Source: Tranzscheliella williamsii
Lineage: Eukaryota > Basidiomycota > Ustilaginomycetes > Ustilaginales > Ustilaginaceae
Direction: 5' to 3'
Length of the DNA: 64,000 nucleotides
Assembly (NCBI GenBank): GCA_023212725.1
Contig: JALBYF010000064.1
Coordinates: 1-64,000 of the forward strand
Part shown: piece by piece, positions 40,028 to 49,109 of the stretch
Numbering within the stretch: the first letter of the stretch is position 1
Layout of the letters: each line of letters starts with the position of its first letter
Position numbers and translations under genes: made by a program
The notes under the pieces: generated by a model
What the model saw: the letters and a program-made list of their open reading frames with translations, nothing else
What the model was told of the DNA's origin: nothing
Databases searched by the model: none

Positions 40028-40991
40028 CGCAAGATCCAGGCGGCTCGGTAGAAGAGGGGAGGTTAAGAAGAGTAAAGCAGCACTTTCGACATGGCATGGA
40101 GACGCGGAGCAAGCTAGACATCCATACGAAGCATGGGCGGGCCAGTGAGGGGGTCTTGCCGATTCTAGAGGGACAAGGCAGTGGGTGGGTTGAAGAGGCT
40201 AGGAGTGAGCGGCCAACAAGAACCAAAAAGTGACCACACATCCGGTTCCCGCCAATGTCGAGTGCCGGCCTAACAAAGATGTTAGACCAACTGAAGCTTT
40301 TGTGTGAGATTGTTTCGCACGAGATCGGGAAATTCGGTCGCGTTAGCAAGAAGTTACGTCGGTGTATCATGTGATTTCCCTTTCTTCACTTACTTTTTTT
40401 TCTCTCAGCTTGGGCCCGTTGATCTGTTAGGTTATATCTTTTTGCAATCTGACACAAGATAGGTCGGTGGGGTGGGATGATAGATGCATCATGATGCGTT
40501 GGTCGTGGGTGTAGGTAGCTGAGTAGGGTGAGGGTGGTAGCTGACTGTGATGCGACGACAAAAGAAGAAAACTAGGCTTGCTTAGGAGAAGTGCTCACTC
40601 CTAAGCCAAAATGTGCTTCTCATTCACTTTCTCATTGCCTTTCACTTGGTCTGCTGAGCTTGACATTTCAATTCTCATTCTTCTTCCTGTCCACTTCTCC
40701 TTCCGTCCACTTCTCCTTCCGTCCACTTCTCCTTCCCGTCCACTTCTGAGAGCCACTTCTCCTTCCTGTCCACTTCTCCTTCACTATCTCAAACGCTCAT
40801 ACGTATTGTAGCCTCTCTTGGTCGAACTGCAAACTCGCATCGGTGTCGTTGTCTCTCTCGCTTGGTTTGCTCGTGCTTTTCCTTCACTTTCGCTTTGACG
40901 GTCACCATCGGCGACTTGCATCTACGTCACTCGCCGCCACTACCACCGCTGCCTCTGACGTATACCCACCCCCAACGTCTTTGCCACGACT
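40028..40991. promoter_or_regulatory. Divergent promoter with CU-rich tandem repeat
   Basis: 964 bp between the amine-oxidase-like and helicase starts. The 400 bp before the helicase are pyrimidine-rich and include the tandem repeat at 40689-40782. A T-run (TTTTTTTTCTCTC) lies near 40393. No gene was found. Confidence 0.5.
40689..40782 (+). repeat. ~16-bp pyrimidine tandem repeat, about six units
   Basis: Units of GTCCACTTCTCCTTCC recur with small indels; one unit is interrupted by GAGAG. It is located 210-303 bp before the helicase ATG, so it would lie in the promoter or 5' leader. Confidence 0.85.
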
Positions 40992-43900
40992 ATGGCCGAC
41001 AACGCCACCACTTGGCGATCGGGTACTTCTTCACCCAAGTTAGAAGCGTCTTCAGCCGCTCCAGCTCCCACTTCTGGCTCCAGCTGGGGTAGGGGCACCG
41101 CTACTGCCTCCTCCACCGCCTCTGCTCCAAGCAAGCGTACCGCAACTTCCGCAAAAGGAAGAGGTGCCAAAGCTTCCCCTTCTGCCACCTCCGCCACAGC
41201 CACAAAAGAAGCCAAGCCGGCTTCCCAACCCGTCGCCGCCAACGCCAGTGCCAGCACCGCCGCCGCCAAGTCTGCCAAGTTTCTCCCCACCCAACCCCTG
41301 CCCTACTGCTCTCTGCAAAATCTCAAGGACTACTACCATGCTCTTCTCGAAAGCGGCCTCGTAAAGAAGGCCTGGATCGAAAATCCAAAGAATCCCATTC
41401 AGAACTACGTGCTCCATCGCACCGGCACCTTCCCCGTATTCTATACCGAAGAGGGCCAGGTACAAGGCCGCAGAGACGTCAACCATCGCTGCACCCTCCG
41501 CCTCGATCACGAGTACGATTGGACCGTCTATGGAGATGCAAAGACCGCCAAAGAGGCGCAAAAGGTCGCTTGTCTTCATGCCGTTCTTCTCCTCCAGGAT
41601 AAGGGCGACATCCTCAGCAAAACACCCACAGCCAGCGTACCCACTCCGCTCGTGCCCCAGCAGGGCCCTGTCTCCAAACTCAGCGATGGATCCGAGCTCA
41701 ATCTCAACAGAGCCAGAGAATTCATCGACTTTTACTGCAAACGCTTCAATTTTGGCAAGCCCGATGTTCGCGTCGCCTCTGCAAAGAAGCCCAAGGCGGG
41801 AAAGAAGGGGAGTAGTGCCTCCGGCTTGTTCACCGCTTCCATGTTTGTCTCGGGCAATGAACTAGGCGCCGCCACGGGCAAGAACAAAAAACAAGCCACT
41901 GCCAACTGTTTCCTCGAGACCGTAGCCTACCTCGAATCGTCCGACCCAGACCTCTGGAGAACCTTTAACCTACTCCACCGGCCTGGCGCCCCCATCAGCA
42001 AAGCCCCTCACGTCCTTTTCAACATGAGCGATGAGCTCGACGAGGAGGTCAGGCTCATCTACGATAACATGAGGCAGAGCAAACTCTTCGCCAAGCGTCC
42101 CGTCACTGGTCTGGTACCTGCGGGCGAAGCGCCTGCAAGCGCCGAAGATATCGCAGCCAAAGAACGTCGTAAGAGGTCACAGCGTGCAAGGCGCTTCAAT
42201 GACCAGTTTGGAGCCACCGAAGACTTTCTCGAAAACAAGAGTCGCCAGTTGGAGTCCGCTCTCGGCAATTACTATTCCGACGATAGGATGGCCGCCATGC
42301 GCACCCAGCGTCTCAGCTTGCCCGTTTCCCAAAAGCAGAGCGATGTTCTCGTCAAGGTCGAGCTCAACCAGGTCACCATCTGTATGGCCGCAACCGGTTC
42401 CGGTAAGACCACTCAGATCCCGCAGATTCTTTTCGACGATTACATCCTCCAGGGCAAAGGGGCCAAGTGCAACATTGTCTGTACCCAGCCGCGTCGTATC
42501 GCCGCGATCAGTGTTGCTGACCGTGTCGCCAAGGAACGAGGAGAAAAGCTAGGTCAGACTGTCGGCTACCAGGTTCGTTTCGACGCCAAACCGCCCCAGC
42601 CAAACGGCTCCATCACCTTCTGCACCACCGGTGTCTTTCTTCGACGCCTTCAATCCGCCCTGGGAGATGCCGACTCTTCCAACACCTTCCTTGACTCCAT
42701 CACTCACGTCGTCATTGACGAAGTTCACGAGAGAGATGTCGAAACCGATCTGCTGCTAGTAGTCATCAAGCGACTTTTGGAGGAGAGAAGACGGCTAGGC
42801 AAGCGAGAGATCAAGGTGATCCTGATGAGCGCTACCATTGACCCCGCTCTCTTCCAAAACTACTTTACCGACCCGTCGGGTCTACCTGCACCTGTGGTGG
42901 AGATCCCAGGTCGGAGCTTTCCGGTCCAGAAGCATTACTTGGAAGAGACCGTACGCAATCTTGAGGCGCTGCGACTGACCCCTCAGATGGGAGGGTGGAT
43001 CTGGGCGGAGAAGAATGTCCGCGAGTACCTCGAGCGCGAAATTCAGCAACGTGGCGGAATTAGCTCGCGTTCCAGCACCGGCAAGGGGGGCTACGGAGGC
43101 GCTGGAGCTACTGACAGCGCCTTGGCCGACCCTTTGGCAGATCAGGTCGATGATCTCGAGATCCCCTATCCTCTTGTGGCACTCATGATTGCTTATGTAT
43201 TATCCATTTCCGATGACGGCCATGTCCTCGTCTTCCTCCCGGGCTGGGACGAGATCAAGGCGGTCAACGCGCTGCTGACCGACACTCAGTATCATCCACT
43301 GCTGAGAACTGACTTTAACGATCGAGAACAGTTTGAAATCCACGTCCTTCACTCCTCGGTCCCGGTGCAAGATCAACAAGCTGTCTTCGAGCCGGTCCGG
43401 CACAAGGGCATTCGGCGAGTCATTCTGGCTACCAACATTGCCGAGACTTCCATCACGATTCCCGATGTGGTTTATGTGGTGGATACCGGCCGTGTCAAGG
43501 AGAAAAGGTTCGACCCGGAGCGGCACTTGTCCAGCTTGGTCTCGGCCTGGGTCGGTACCTCGAACCTTAACCAGCGAGCCGGTCGTGCAGGACGACATCG
43601 TCCAGGCGAGTACTTTGGTGTGCTCAGCCAAGCGCGTTACGATAGGCTCAAGGTCAACCAGACGGTCGAGATGAAACGTACCGATCTCAGCAACGTTGTG
43701 ATGCATATCAAAGCGCTCGACATTCCGGGCATGGAGGTCGAAGAAGTGCTAGCCTCGGCCATTGAGCCTCCCGCACCCGAACGGGTCTTTGCTGCAATGG
43801 AGAAGCTTAAGATGGTGGGCGCATTGGATAGCAACAAGAGTCTCACTTCGCTCGGTCGCGTCCTGCTCCAGCTCCCCGTCGACGCACCAATGGGCAAGAT

Positions 43901-45314
43901 GTGCTTGTATGGTGCCTTCTTTCGTTGTCTGGACCCGGTTCTTACTCTGGCAGCCATCCTTACCAGTAGAGATCCTTTCATGGCACCTCTGCACCTGCGC
44001 GAGGAAGCCGAGCTGATCAAAGACCGATGGTGCCCTCCTGACTTCCGGTCGGACGCCTTGTGTGTCCTGCGGGCCTATACACGCTGGTGGGAAATGCAAT
44101 CGCGCGGCGACTTTGTTGGCGCCAACCGATTCTGCCAGGACAACTTCTTGAGCAAGATGACGCTGCTCCAGATCCAGCAAGTCAAAGAGCATCTCTTCCA
44201 GTCGATGGAGAAAGCCGACATCATCCAAGTCATCCAGACCTCGTCGCTTAGCGGCGGCAATGGCCAAACCTACTCTCGCTACCGGAGGGCACGCGAGACA
44301 GATGCCGAATTCAACGTCAACCAGGACAGCATCTCGTTGTTGGCAGCGCTCGTCGCGGTCTCTTCGCCGCCCAACTTTGCTATTCGAAGCGGCAAAGCGA
44401 GCTACAGGACATCGCAGGACAAGTCATGCCTGATCCATCCATCTTCCATTTGTCACACCAAGTACACCAAGCACAAGGCCTACGACGCTGCCAACATGGG
44501 CGAAAAGGAGATTTTTGCCTTTAGCGAAAAGATCCGCAACGCTTCGGGCAGTGCAGGAAACAACGCCAATACGATGCTTCGCGGATGCACACGTCTGGAT
44601 CCCCTGACGTACATGCTTTTTGGCGCTACCGAGGTGCGAGTCCTGGGCGACGGCGTCGAATGCGACTACTGGCTTCCCATTACGGGCAATCTTGACTCGC
44701 TTGACAATCTGGAGAAGCTGCGCTCGATCATGGATGTTATCATGCTGCGTGTATTCGAAGGCATCGGCAAGCGCAGGCTGCAGCAAGGCCAAGCACCCGC
44801 GCACGCCGACGATGAGAACGAGGGGGGCGAGGACGAGGAGGACTGGTCGGACCGGACCGACCTTTCGCTCTCGGCGCAGGAGACCGCCGAGTTTGAACTG
44901 ATGACGCAGGGCATCGTGCGGGTTCTGGATGGCTATGCCTCCGAACGAGGGTGGGTTTCCGGCAGTCGTGGCTCCACGCGGCCCGGATCGCCTGCTATGG
45001 GCATGGGGAGCCTCAGTCTCGGCGGCAGTGGAGGCGGCTGGGGAGAAGGGGTTGGACTGACGCCCACGTCCAGCGCACCGGTCAGCAACGGAGGCAGCCG
45101 CTGGACCAGCCGTTCACAGACGCCCGATGTGGGCGCGACCCCAGCGACCAACACCACCTCGCCTTCCGCAGCCAGCACCACCCACAGCAGCCAAACAGGC
45201 GCCAAGGAAAGCTGGCGCGGCCGCGCAGCCCGCGCCCGAGGCGCCGCCGCATCGGGACCCACTCGAAACAGCCGCGCCGCTCCTGCCTCCTCCAGCCGCA
45301 CCGCTGGACCCTAG
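40992..45314 (+). CDS. DEVH-box RNA helicase, DHX family
   Basis: 1440 codons, no intron. The N terminus is Ala/Ser/Lys-rich. A dsRNA-binding-like region follows at about 100-205 (LKDYYHALLESGLVKKAWIE, then EAQKVACLHAVLLLQ). Helicase motifs: I at 469-473 (GSGKT), Ia TQPRR, II Asp576-Glu-Val-His579 (DEVH rather than DEAH), III MSATI near 614, and VI QRAGRAGRHRPG near 860. HA2 and OB-fold regions complete the DHX layout (LDSNKSLTSLGRVLLQLPVD; LRGCTRLDPLTYMLFGAT). The tail is Gly/Arg/Ala-rich (SWRGRAARARGAAASG), suiting RNA binding. It is a 3'-to-5' RNA-remodelling ATPase, likely nuclear or cytoplasmic, nearer to DHX9/29/36/57-type proteins than to splicing Prp helicases. The specific orthologue is undecided. 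Confidence 0.9.
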   Translation: MADNATTWRSGTSSPKLEASSAAPAPTSGSSWGRGTATASSTASAPSKRTATSAKGRGAKASPSATSATATKEAKPASQPVAANASASTAAAKSAKFLPTQPLPYCSLQNLKDYYHALLESGLVKKAWIENPKNPIQNYVLHRTGTFPVFYTEEGQVQGRRDVNHRCTLRLDHEYDWTVYGDAKTAKEAQKVACLHAVLLLQDKGDILSKTPTASVPTPLVPQQGPVSKLSDGSELNLNRAREFIDFYCKRFNFGKPDVRVASAKKPKAGKKGSSASGLFTASMFVSGNELGAATGKNKKQATANCFLETVAYLESSDPDLWRTFNLLHRPGAPISKAPHVLFNMSDELDEEVRLIYDNMRQSKLFAKRPVTGLVPAGEAPASAEDIAAKERRKRSQRARRFNDQFGATEDFLENKSRQLESALGNYYSDDRMAAMRTQRLSLPVSQKQSDVLVKVELNQVTICMAATGSGKTTQIPQILFDDYILQGKGAKCNIVCTQPRRIAAISVADRVAKERGEKLGQTVGYQVRFDAKPPQPNGSITFCTTGVFLRRLQSALGDADSSNTFLDSITHVVIDEVHERDVETDLLLVVIKRLLEERRRLGKREIKVILMSATIDPALFQNYFTDPSGLPAPVVEIPGRSFPVQKHYLEETVRNLEALRLTPQMGGWIWAEKNVREYLEREIQQRGGISSRSSTGKGGYGGAGATDSALADPLADQVDDLEIPYPLVALMIAYVLSISDDGHVLVFLPGWDEIKAVNALLTDTQYHPLLRTDFNDREQFEIHVLHSSVPVQDQQAVFEPVRHKGIRRVILATNIAETSITIPDVVYVVDTGRVKEKRFDPERHLSSLVSAWVGTSNLNQRAGRAGRHRPGEYFGVLSQARYDRLKVNQTVEMKRTDLSNVVMHIKALDIPGMEVEEVLASAIEPPAPERVFAAMEKLKMVGALDSNKSLTSLGRVLLQLPVDAPMGKMCLYGAFFRCLDPVLTLAAILTSRDPFMAPLHLREEAELIKDRWCPPDFRSDALCVLRAYTRWWEMQSRGDFVGANRFCQDNFLSKMTLLQIQQVKEHLFQSMEKADIIQVIQTSSLSGGNGQTYSRYRRARETDAEFNVNQDSISLLAALVAVSSPPNFAIRSGKASYRTSQDKSCLIHPSSICHTKYTKHKAYDAANMGEKEIFAFSEKIRNASGSAGNNANTMLRGCTRLDPLTYMLFGATEVRVLGDGVECDYWLPITGNLDSLDNLEKLRSIMDVIMLRVFEGIGKRRLQQGQAPAHADDENEGGEDEEDWSDRTDLSLSAQETAEFELMTQGIVRVLDGYASERGWVSGSRGSTRPGSPAMGMGSLSLGGSGGGWGEGVGLTPTSSAPVSNGGSRWTSRSQTPDVGATPATNTTSPSAASTTHSSQTGAKESWRGRAARARGAAASGPTRNSRAAPASSSRTAGP

Positions 45315-45760
45315 TATGTCGGCCTTGTCCACGTCTCTGCCAGCATCGCTCGAGCTCTAGCACTGCAATGAAAGTTCCTACCGTATCCTGGTGCCGTGTG
45401 CCACGCATCGAGCTGTGTGATCCTGCCGCGGCACAGATCAGCGTGGTGATGCCGGTTCGGCGCCTCCACGGCATCTATCTTTCTTCTGCCTTTGCCCATT
45501 CAAACTCACGCTATTTGTTGCCCTTTGAAATGTATATAGTACGGTGTACTGTCAGTTCAAACCTGTGTATGTGATTTAGCGCTCTCGGACTACTAACTGT
45601 AGCTCGCTTGAAATCGAGATAACAACGTCACAGTGTTAGATCAGTGATATTCCGCAAAGTAGGCGGTTGTGAGATGCCGTGACAGGGCCGAGAAGAAGGA
45701 TCTGCTCAGCAACCAACTTGCACATCCACACTACTTTGCTCGCCAGCGGGAGGTGCCAGC
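45315..45760. promoter_or_regulatory. Helicase 3' flank and Zn2Cys6 promoter
   Basis: 446 bp between two genes in the same direction. AT content rises at 45500-45660 (ATGTATATAGTACGG; GATATTCCGC). No gene or repeat was seen. Confidence 0.4.
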
Positions 45761-48700
45761 ATGTCCGCTCTCCGGACAACCTCGGGATCTGGTGCGCCAA
45801 GCAGCGCCGCAAAGGGGGGCGGCAGGACGACGCCGCGAAGGACGGCTGCCGGCCTAGTGGACGGTGCAGGAAGTGCAACGGATCAGGCCCCACTTTCCGA
45901 CCGCCGTGGCGATGGACGAGATCGGCGCACTCTCCACAAGGGCCATGCTCGGGGCGGTGATGCCACTGGCGAGATTGATAGTGGGGACAATGAAGATGAC
46001 AGCGGGGAGGAGGATGACGAGGGAGGACATGCGGGGCGGGGTAGTTCGAGCCGGCGGGGCACGCCAGTGGATGCAAGCGGGGCCGGTGGGGGGGAGGGCA
46101 AGAAGGTGTCGTGCGTGGCGTGCCGCGAGTCGAAGGTCAAGTGCCAGCCGGCAGAGGCGGCGGAGGGGGAGGATGCGCGCTGCCAACGCTGCGCTAAGCT
46201 CGCGCGGCCGTGCGTCTACCGCACCCACAAGCGCGGACGCAAGCCGGGCAAGATCAAGCTCCAGCAAATCCTCCGCCGCCTCGAAATCCTCGACAAGACA
46301 CTCCACGAGATCCGCCAACTGAACACCGATATCCGCGACCCCGACGCCCACAGCCTCGTAGAAGTCCTCTCCTGGCAGCTCCGCAGAAGCAAGTTCTTCA
46401 CCTCCAACGGCAGCGTCGCCCGCACTCCCGCCTCCGCTGCACCAGCCAAGAACGAGAATCCAACCACGCCTACGTCGTCCGCATACCCAGCGCCGCGCGG
46501 CTCGCACGCCCCACCTGATGGCGCTCCGCCCAGCCAGTCCCACCACGGCTCCACCCCGTGGCGCGACGACGGCATCCTACCTCGCCTCCCTCCTCCACCG
46601 CCCTTGCTCTCCCAGCAGTCCCACTATCCGCACCGTGCGCAGGAGGGGTGGCAGAGGCGCTATCAAGAAACTCCGTACTCGCAACCGGCAGCTGACCACT
46701 CCACGCCCCCGTTCTCTGCTGCCCCTGGGCCGTATCTGCCGCCTCGACACGATGCTGCCGCTCGGTCCAGTTGGACGCCGCCGATAAGCGGCCAGATTGG
46801 CCCCGCCAGCCAGAAGCCACGCAACGACTTCAACATGCTGGTCTATGCCGAGGATGAAGCATCCGTGGCTCGAGTGCCCGACGAGCTGCCCACCCTCAGC
46901 AACCCGCTCAAGCTGCTTGCACAAGCCAGCGATGAGAGCCGGCGCCAGATGAGGAGCAGTGCCCGTCGCCACGGCTCGGGCGAGCCGGGCGGACGCCGCA
47001 GCCATCGAGCAGATGATCCGGACCGCAGGCGAGCCAGTTCGGAGCGCCACCACCCTGTGGATGGAGAGCTGCCCGACAGGGAACGTCCCCGGAACCGTCG
47101 TCCTAGTAGTGCAGTACAGGAGCCACGCTTCGGCGCCTACGAGGGCGGCTCGGAGCGCGTTGATGACACTGATACTCTGACGTCACCCACGAGAGGGCCG
47201 TCCTTCAAGCGCCGCCGGCTTCAGTCTGGCTCGTCTGACTCTGGCATGGACGAAGACGACAGCGTCGGCGGTGGTGCTCTCTCCCCGTCGCAGGACAAGA
47301 CGGACGGCAGCAATCAGGCCCCGAAGGCGGATCCGTCGTCCTGGGCGGCCACCTACTTCTCGCGCGGCGCGTTCCATCCCGTGTACGACAACCGGCACGA
47401 ATTTGACCCGATCGACCAGGGTCTGCTGACCTTTGAGCAGGCGTCGCGGCTGATCACTGCGTTCTACCACCAGTTTGGCGACTTTATGCAGATCTTTGAC
47501 CCGCATCTGTCGACAATGACCTATATCCGCAAGCACTCAGCGTTCCTGCTGACGGTTATGTGTGCCGTTTCAGCCGAGTTTGAGAGCAGCGCTTCCAGCG
47601 AGGCGCAGCTCGCCGAGTCGGCGCAGCTGGCGGCGGCGCTGCGGCGGCACTACGAGAGCATGATTGTCTGGATCACGTCGGGCGACTACAAAAGCGTCGA
47701 GATGGCGCAGGCGTTCTTCCTGCTGGCGTCGTACCAGCCGCTCTCGCGCGATGCCATGTCGGACCAGACGTGGCTCTTCCTCGGCACTGCGATCCGGATT
47801 GCCACCGAGCTGGGCTGCAATCTCTGCTGCTACTCGTACGCGACACCGGCGGTGCACAACACCGAGCACTACCAGCGCCAGCTGCGCAACACCGAGCGTC
47901 TCTGGATCAACCTGTGGAATCTGGAAAAGACGCTGGCGAGCCAGACCGGACAGCGCTTCCACCTCGCCGACGAGGGTGTCATTGCCACCTCGGGCCGGTG
48001 GCACACCATGCCCCATGCGCTCCCGCAGGACCACGTGCTCATTGCCCAGGTCGAGCTCCGCCGCCTCATGAACGGCCACGCCGACAGCTTCAACACCTTT
48101 CTCCTCAAGTGTCCTGGCGTCGGCACGCACACTGCCTCCGGCAAGCTGGGCGTTGCGGACCGGAAGCAGGATGCGCGGGGGGAGGGCGCCGTTGCGGATG
48201 CCGAGGTGGACGCGGCGGGGACGGCGGAGCGGGATCAGCTGCGGCTGCAGCTCTCGTACTTTCGCAGGTCGGTCGAGATGGATCTAAAGCGGTGGGAGGA
48301 GCGGTGGTTGGCGGGGGGCGGGGTGGGGGTGTTGGAGGTGACCGGTCCGCTGACGCTGCACTATGCGGCGCTGGTGACGTATGCGCTGCCGCTCCCGCTG
48401 CGGTATGCGGTGGATGTGGGCGACGAGCTGGGCGCGCTCTTCCGCGCGTGCTACGTCAGCTGCACCAGCTACATGGCCACCTTTGTCCGCCGCGGCGCTG
48501 CCGCCCGCATCGACTTGATCACCAACAGCGCCGTCGTCAGCACTGTCTACGCCGTTGTCTTTGCCCTCGACCTCTGCTGGAAACAGGCACGCGCTGCCGG
48601 CGCGGTCGATTTTGGCTTCGTCCACCGCTCGCATCTGCTCGCCCTCGCCCGCCAGACCGCAGACACCCTCGCCGCCGTCGCAACCGCCCGCCGCAACCGC

Positions 48701-49036
48701 GCCCCCCGCAGCCTCGCCGCCAAGTACGCCGAATTCCTCCGCTCCGTCCTCGCCCGCCTCGACGACAACCCCGCCCCCACTGCCCCCCCACCCCCTGCCC
48801 CCGGCACAACCACCTCCCAGCGCCACTCCGCCAACGCCCACTTCTCCTTTCCCCTCCCCACACCCCCCCTTCCCCTCTCCACGGCACCCCTTGGCCCCCC
48901 CAACCCCCCGCCTGCACCCCTGCCACACCCCGCCGACACAGACCCGCAGTGGGACTGGATGATGCGCGACCTCGACTTCTTCGCCGTCGACGGCGGCGAC
49001 CCCATCCTCGACCAGATCGGCCGCCTCTTCGGCTAG
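45761..49036 (+). CDS. Zn2Cys6 fungal transcription factor
   Basis: 1091 codons, no intron. The binuclear zinc cluster is at Cys118, 121, 128, 141, 144 and 151 (CVACRESKVKC, 12-residue loop, CQRCAKLARPC), followed by a basic linker RTHKRGRKPGKIK and a probable dimerising helix (LQQILRRLEILDKTLHEIRQ). The fungal-specific regulatory domain starts near 555 (EQASRLITAFYHQFGDFMQI, then MAQAFFLLASYQPLSRDAM and IRIATELGCNL). The zinc cluster sits unusually far from the N terminus, after an acidic Gly-rich leader with EDDSGEEDDE. The last 90 residues are Pro/Thr-rich and end in acidic and aromatic residues (DPQWDWMMRDLDFFAVDG), a plausible activation segment. Its targets are unknown. The 3' part, from about 48,430, is extremely C-rich. 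Confidence 0.88.
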   Translation: MSALRTTSGSGAPSSAAKGGGRTTPRRTAAGLVDGAGSATDQAPLSDRRGDGRDRRTLHKGHARGGDATGEIDSGDNEDDSGEEDDEGGHAGRGSSSRRGTPVDASGAGGGEGKKVSCVACRESKVKCQPAEAAEGEDARCQRCAKLARPCVYRTHKRGRKPGKIKLQQILRRLEILDKTLHEIRQLNTDIRDPDAHSLVEVLSWQLRRSKFFTSNGSVARTPASAAPAKNENPTTPTSSAYPAPRGSHAPPDGAPPSQSHHGSTPWRDDGILPRLPPPPPLLSQQSHYPHRAQEGWQRRYQETPYSQPAADHSTPPFSAAPGPYLPPRHDAAARSSWTPPISGQIGPASQKPRNDFNMLVYAEDEASVARVPDELPTLSNPLKLLAQASDESRRQMRSSARRHGSGEPGGRRSHRADDPDRRRASSERHHPVDGELPDRERPRNRRPSSAVQEPRFGAYEGGSERVDDTDTLTSPTRGPSFKRRRLQSGSSDSGMDEDDSVGGGALSPSQDKTDGSNQAPKADPSSWAATYFSRGAFHPVYDNRHEFDPIDQGLLTFEQASRLITAFYHQFGDFMQIFDPHLSTMTYIRKHSAFLLTVMCAVSAEFESSASSEAQLAESAQLAAALRRHYESMIVWITSGDYKSVEMAQAFFLLASYQPLSRDAMSDQTWLFLGTAIRIATELGCNLCCYSYATPAVHNTEHYQRQLRNTERLWINLWNLEKTLASQTGQRFHLADEGVIATSGRWHTMPHALPQDHVLIAQVELRRLMNGHADSFNTFLLKCPGVGTHTASGKLGVADRKQDARGEGAVADAEVDAAGTAERDQLRLQLSYFRRSVEMDLKRWEERWLAGGGVGVLEVTGPLTLHYAALVTYALPLPLRYAVDVGDELGALFRACYVSCTSYMATFVRRGAAARIDLITNSAVVSTVYAVVFALDLCWKQARAAGAVDFGFVHRSHLLALARQTADTLAAVATARRNRAPRSLAAKYAEFLRSVLARLDDNPAPTAPPPPAPGTTTSQRHSANAHFSFPLPTPPLPLSTAPLGPPNPPPAPLPHPADTDPQWDWMMRDLDFFAVDGGDPILDQIGRLFG

Positions 49037-49109
49037 CCGCTCTGCCTCGCACAGGTACTTTGGCATGGCAGATGAATTGCGGTGGAAGATAGGATGGCGT
49101 GTGGCTGGT

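Noticed and set aside
47770..49092. 440-codon + frame in another phase of the Zn2Cys6 gene
   Set aside because: Out-of-phase shadow; the in-phase frame has the fungal transcription factor domain.
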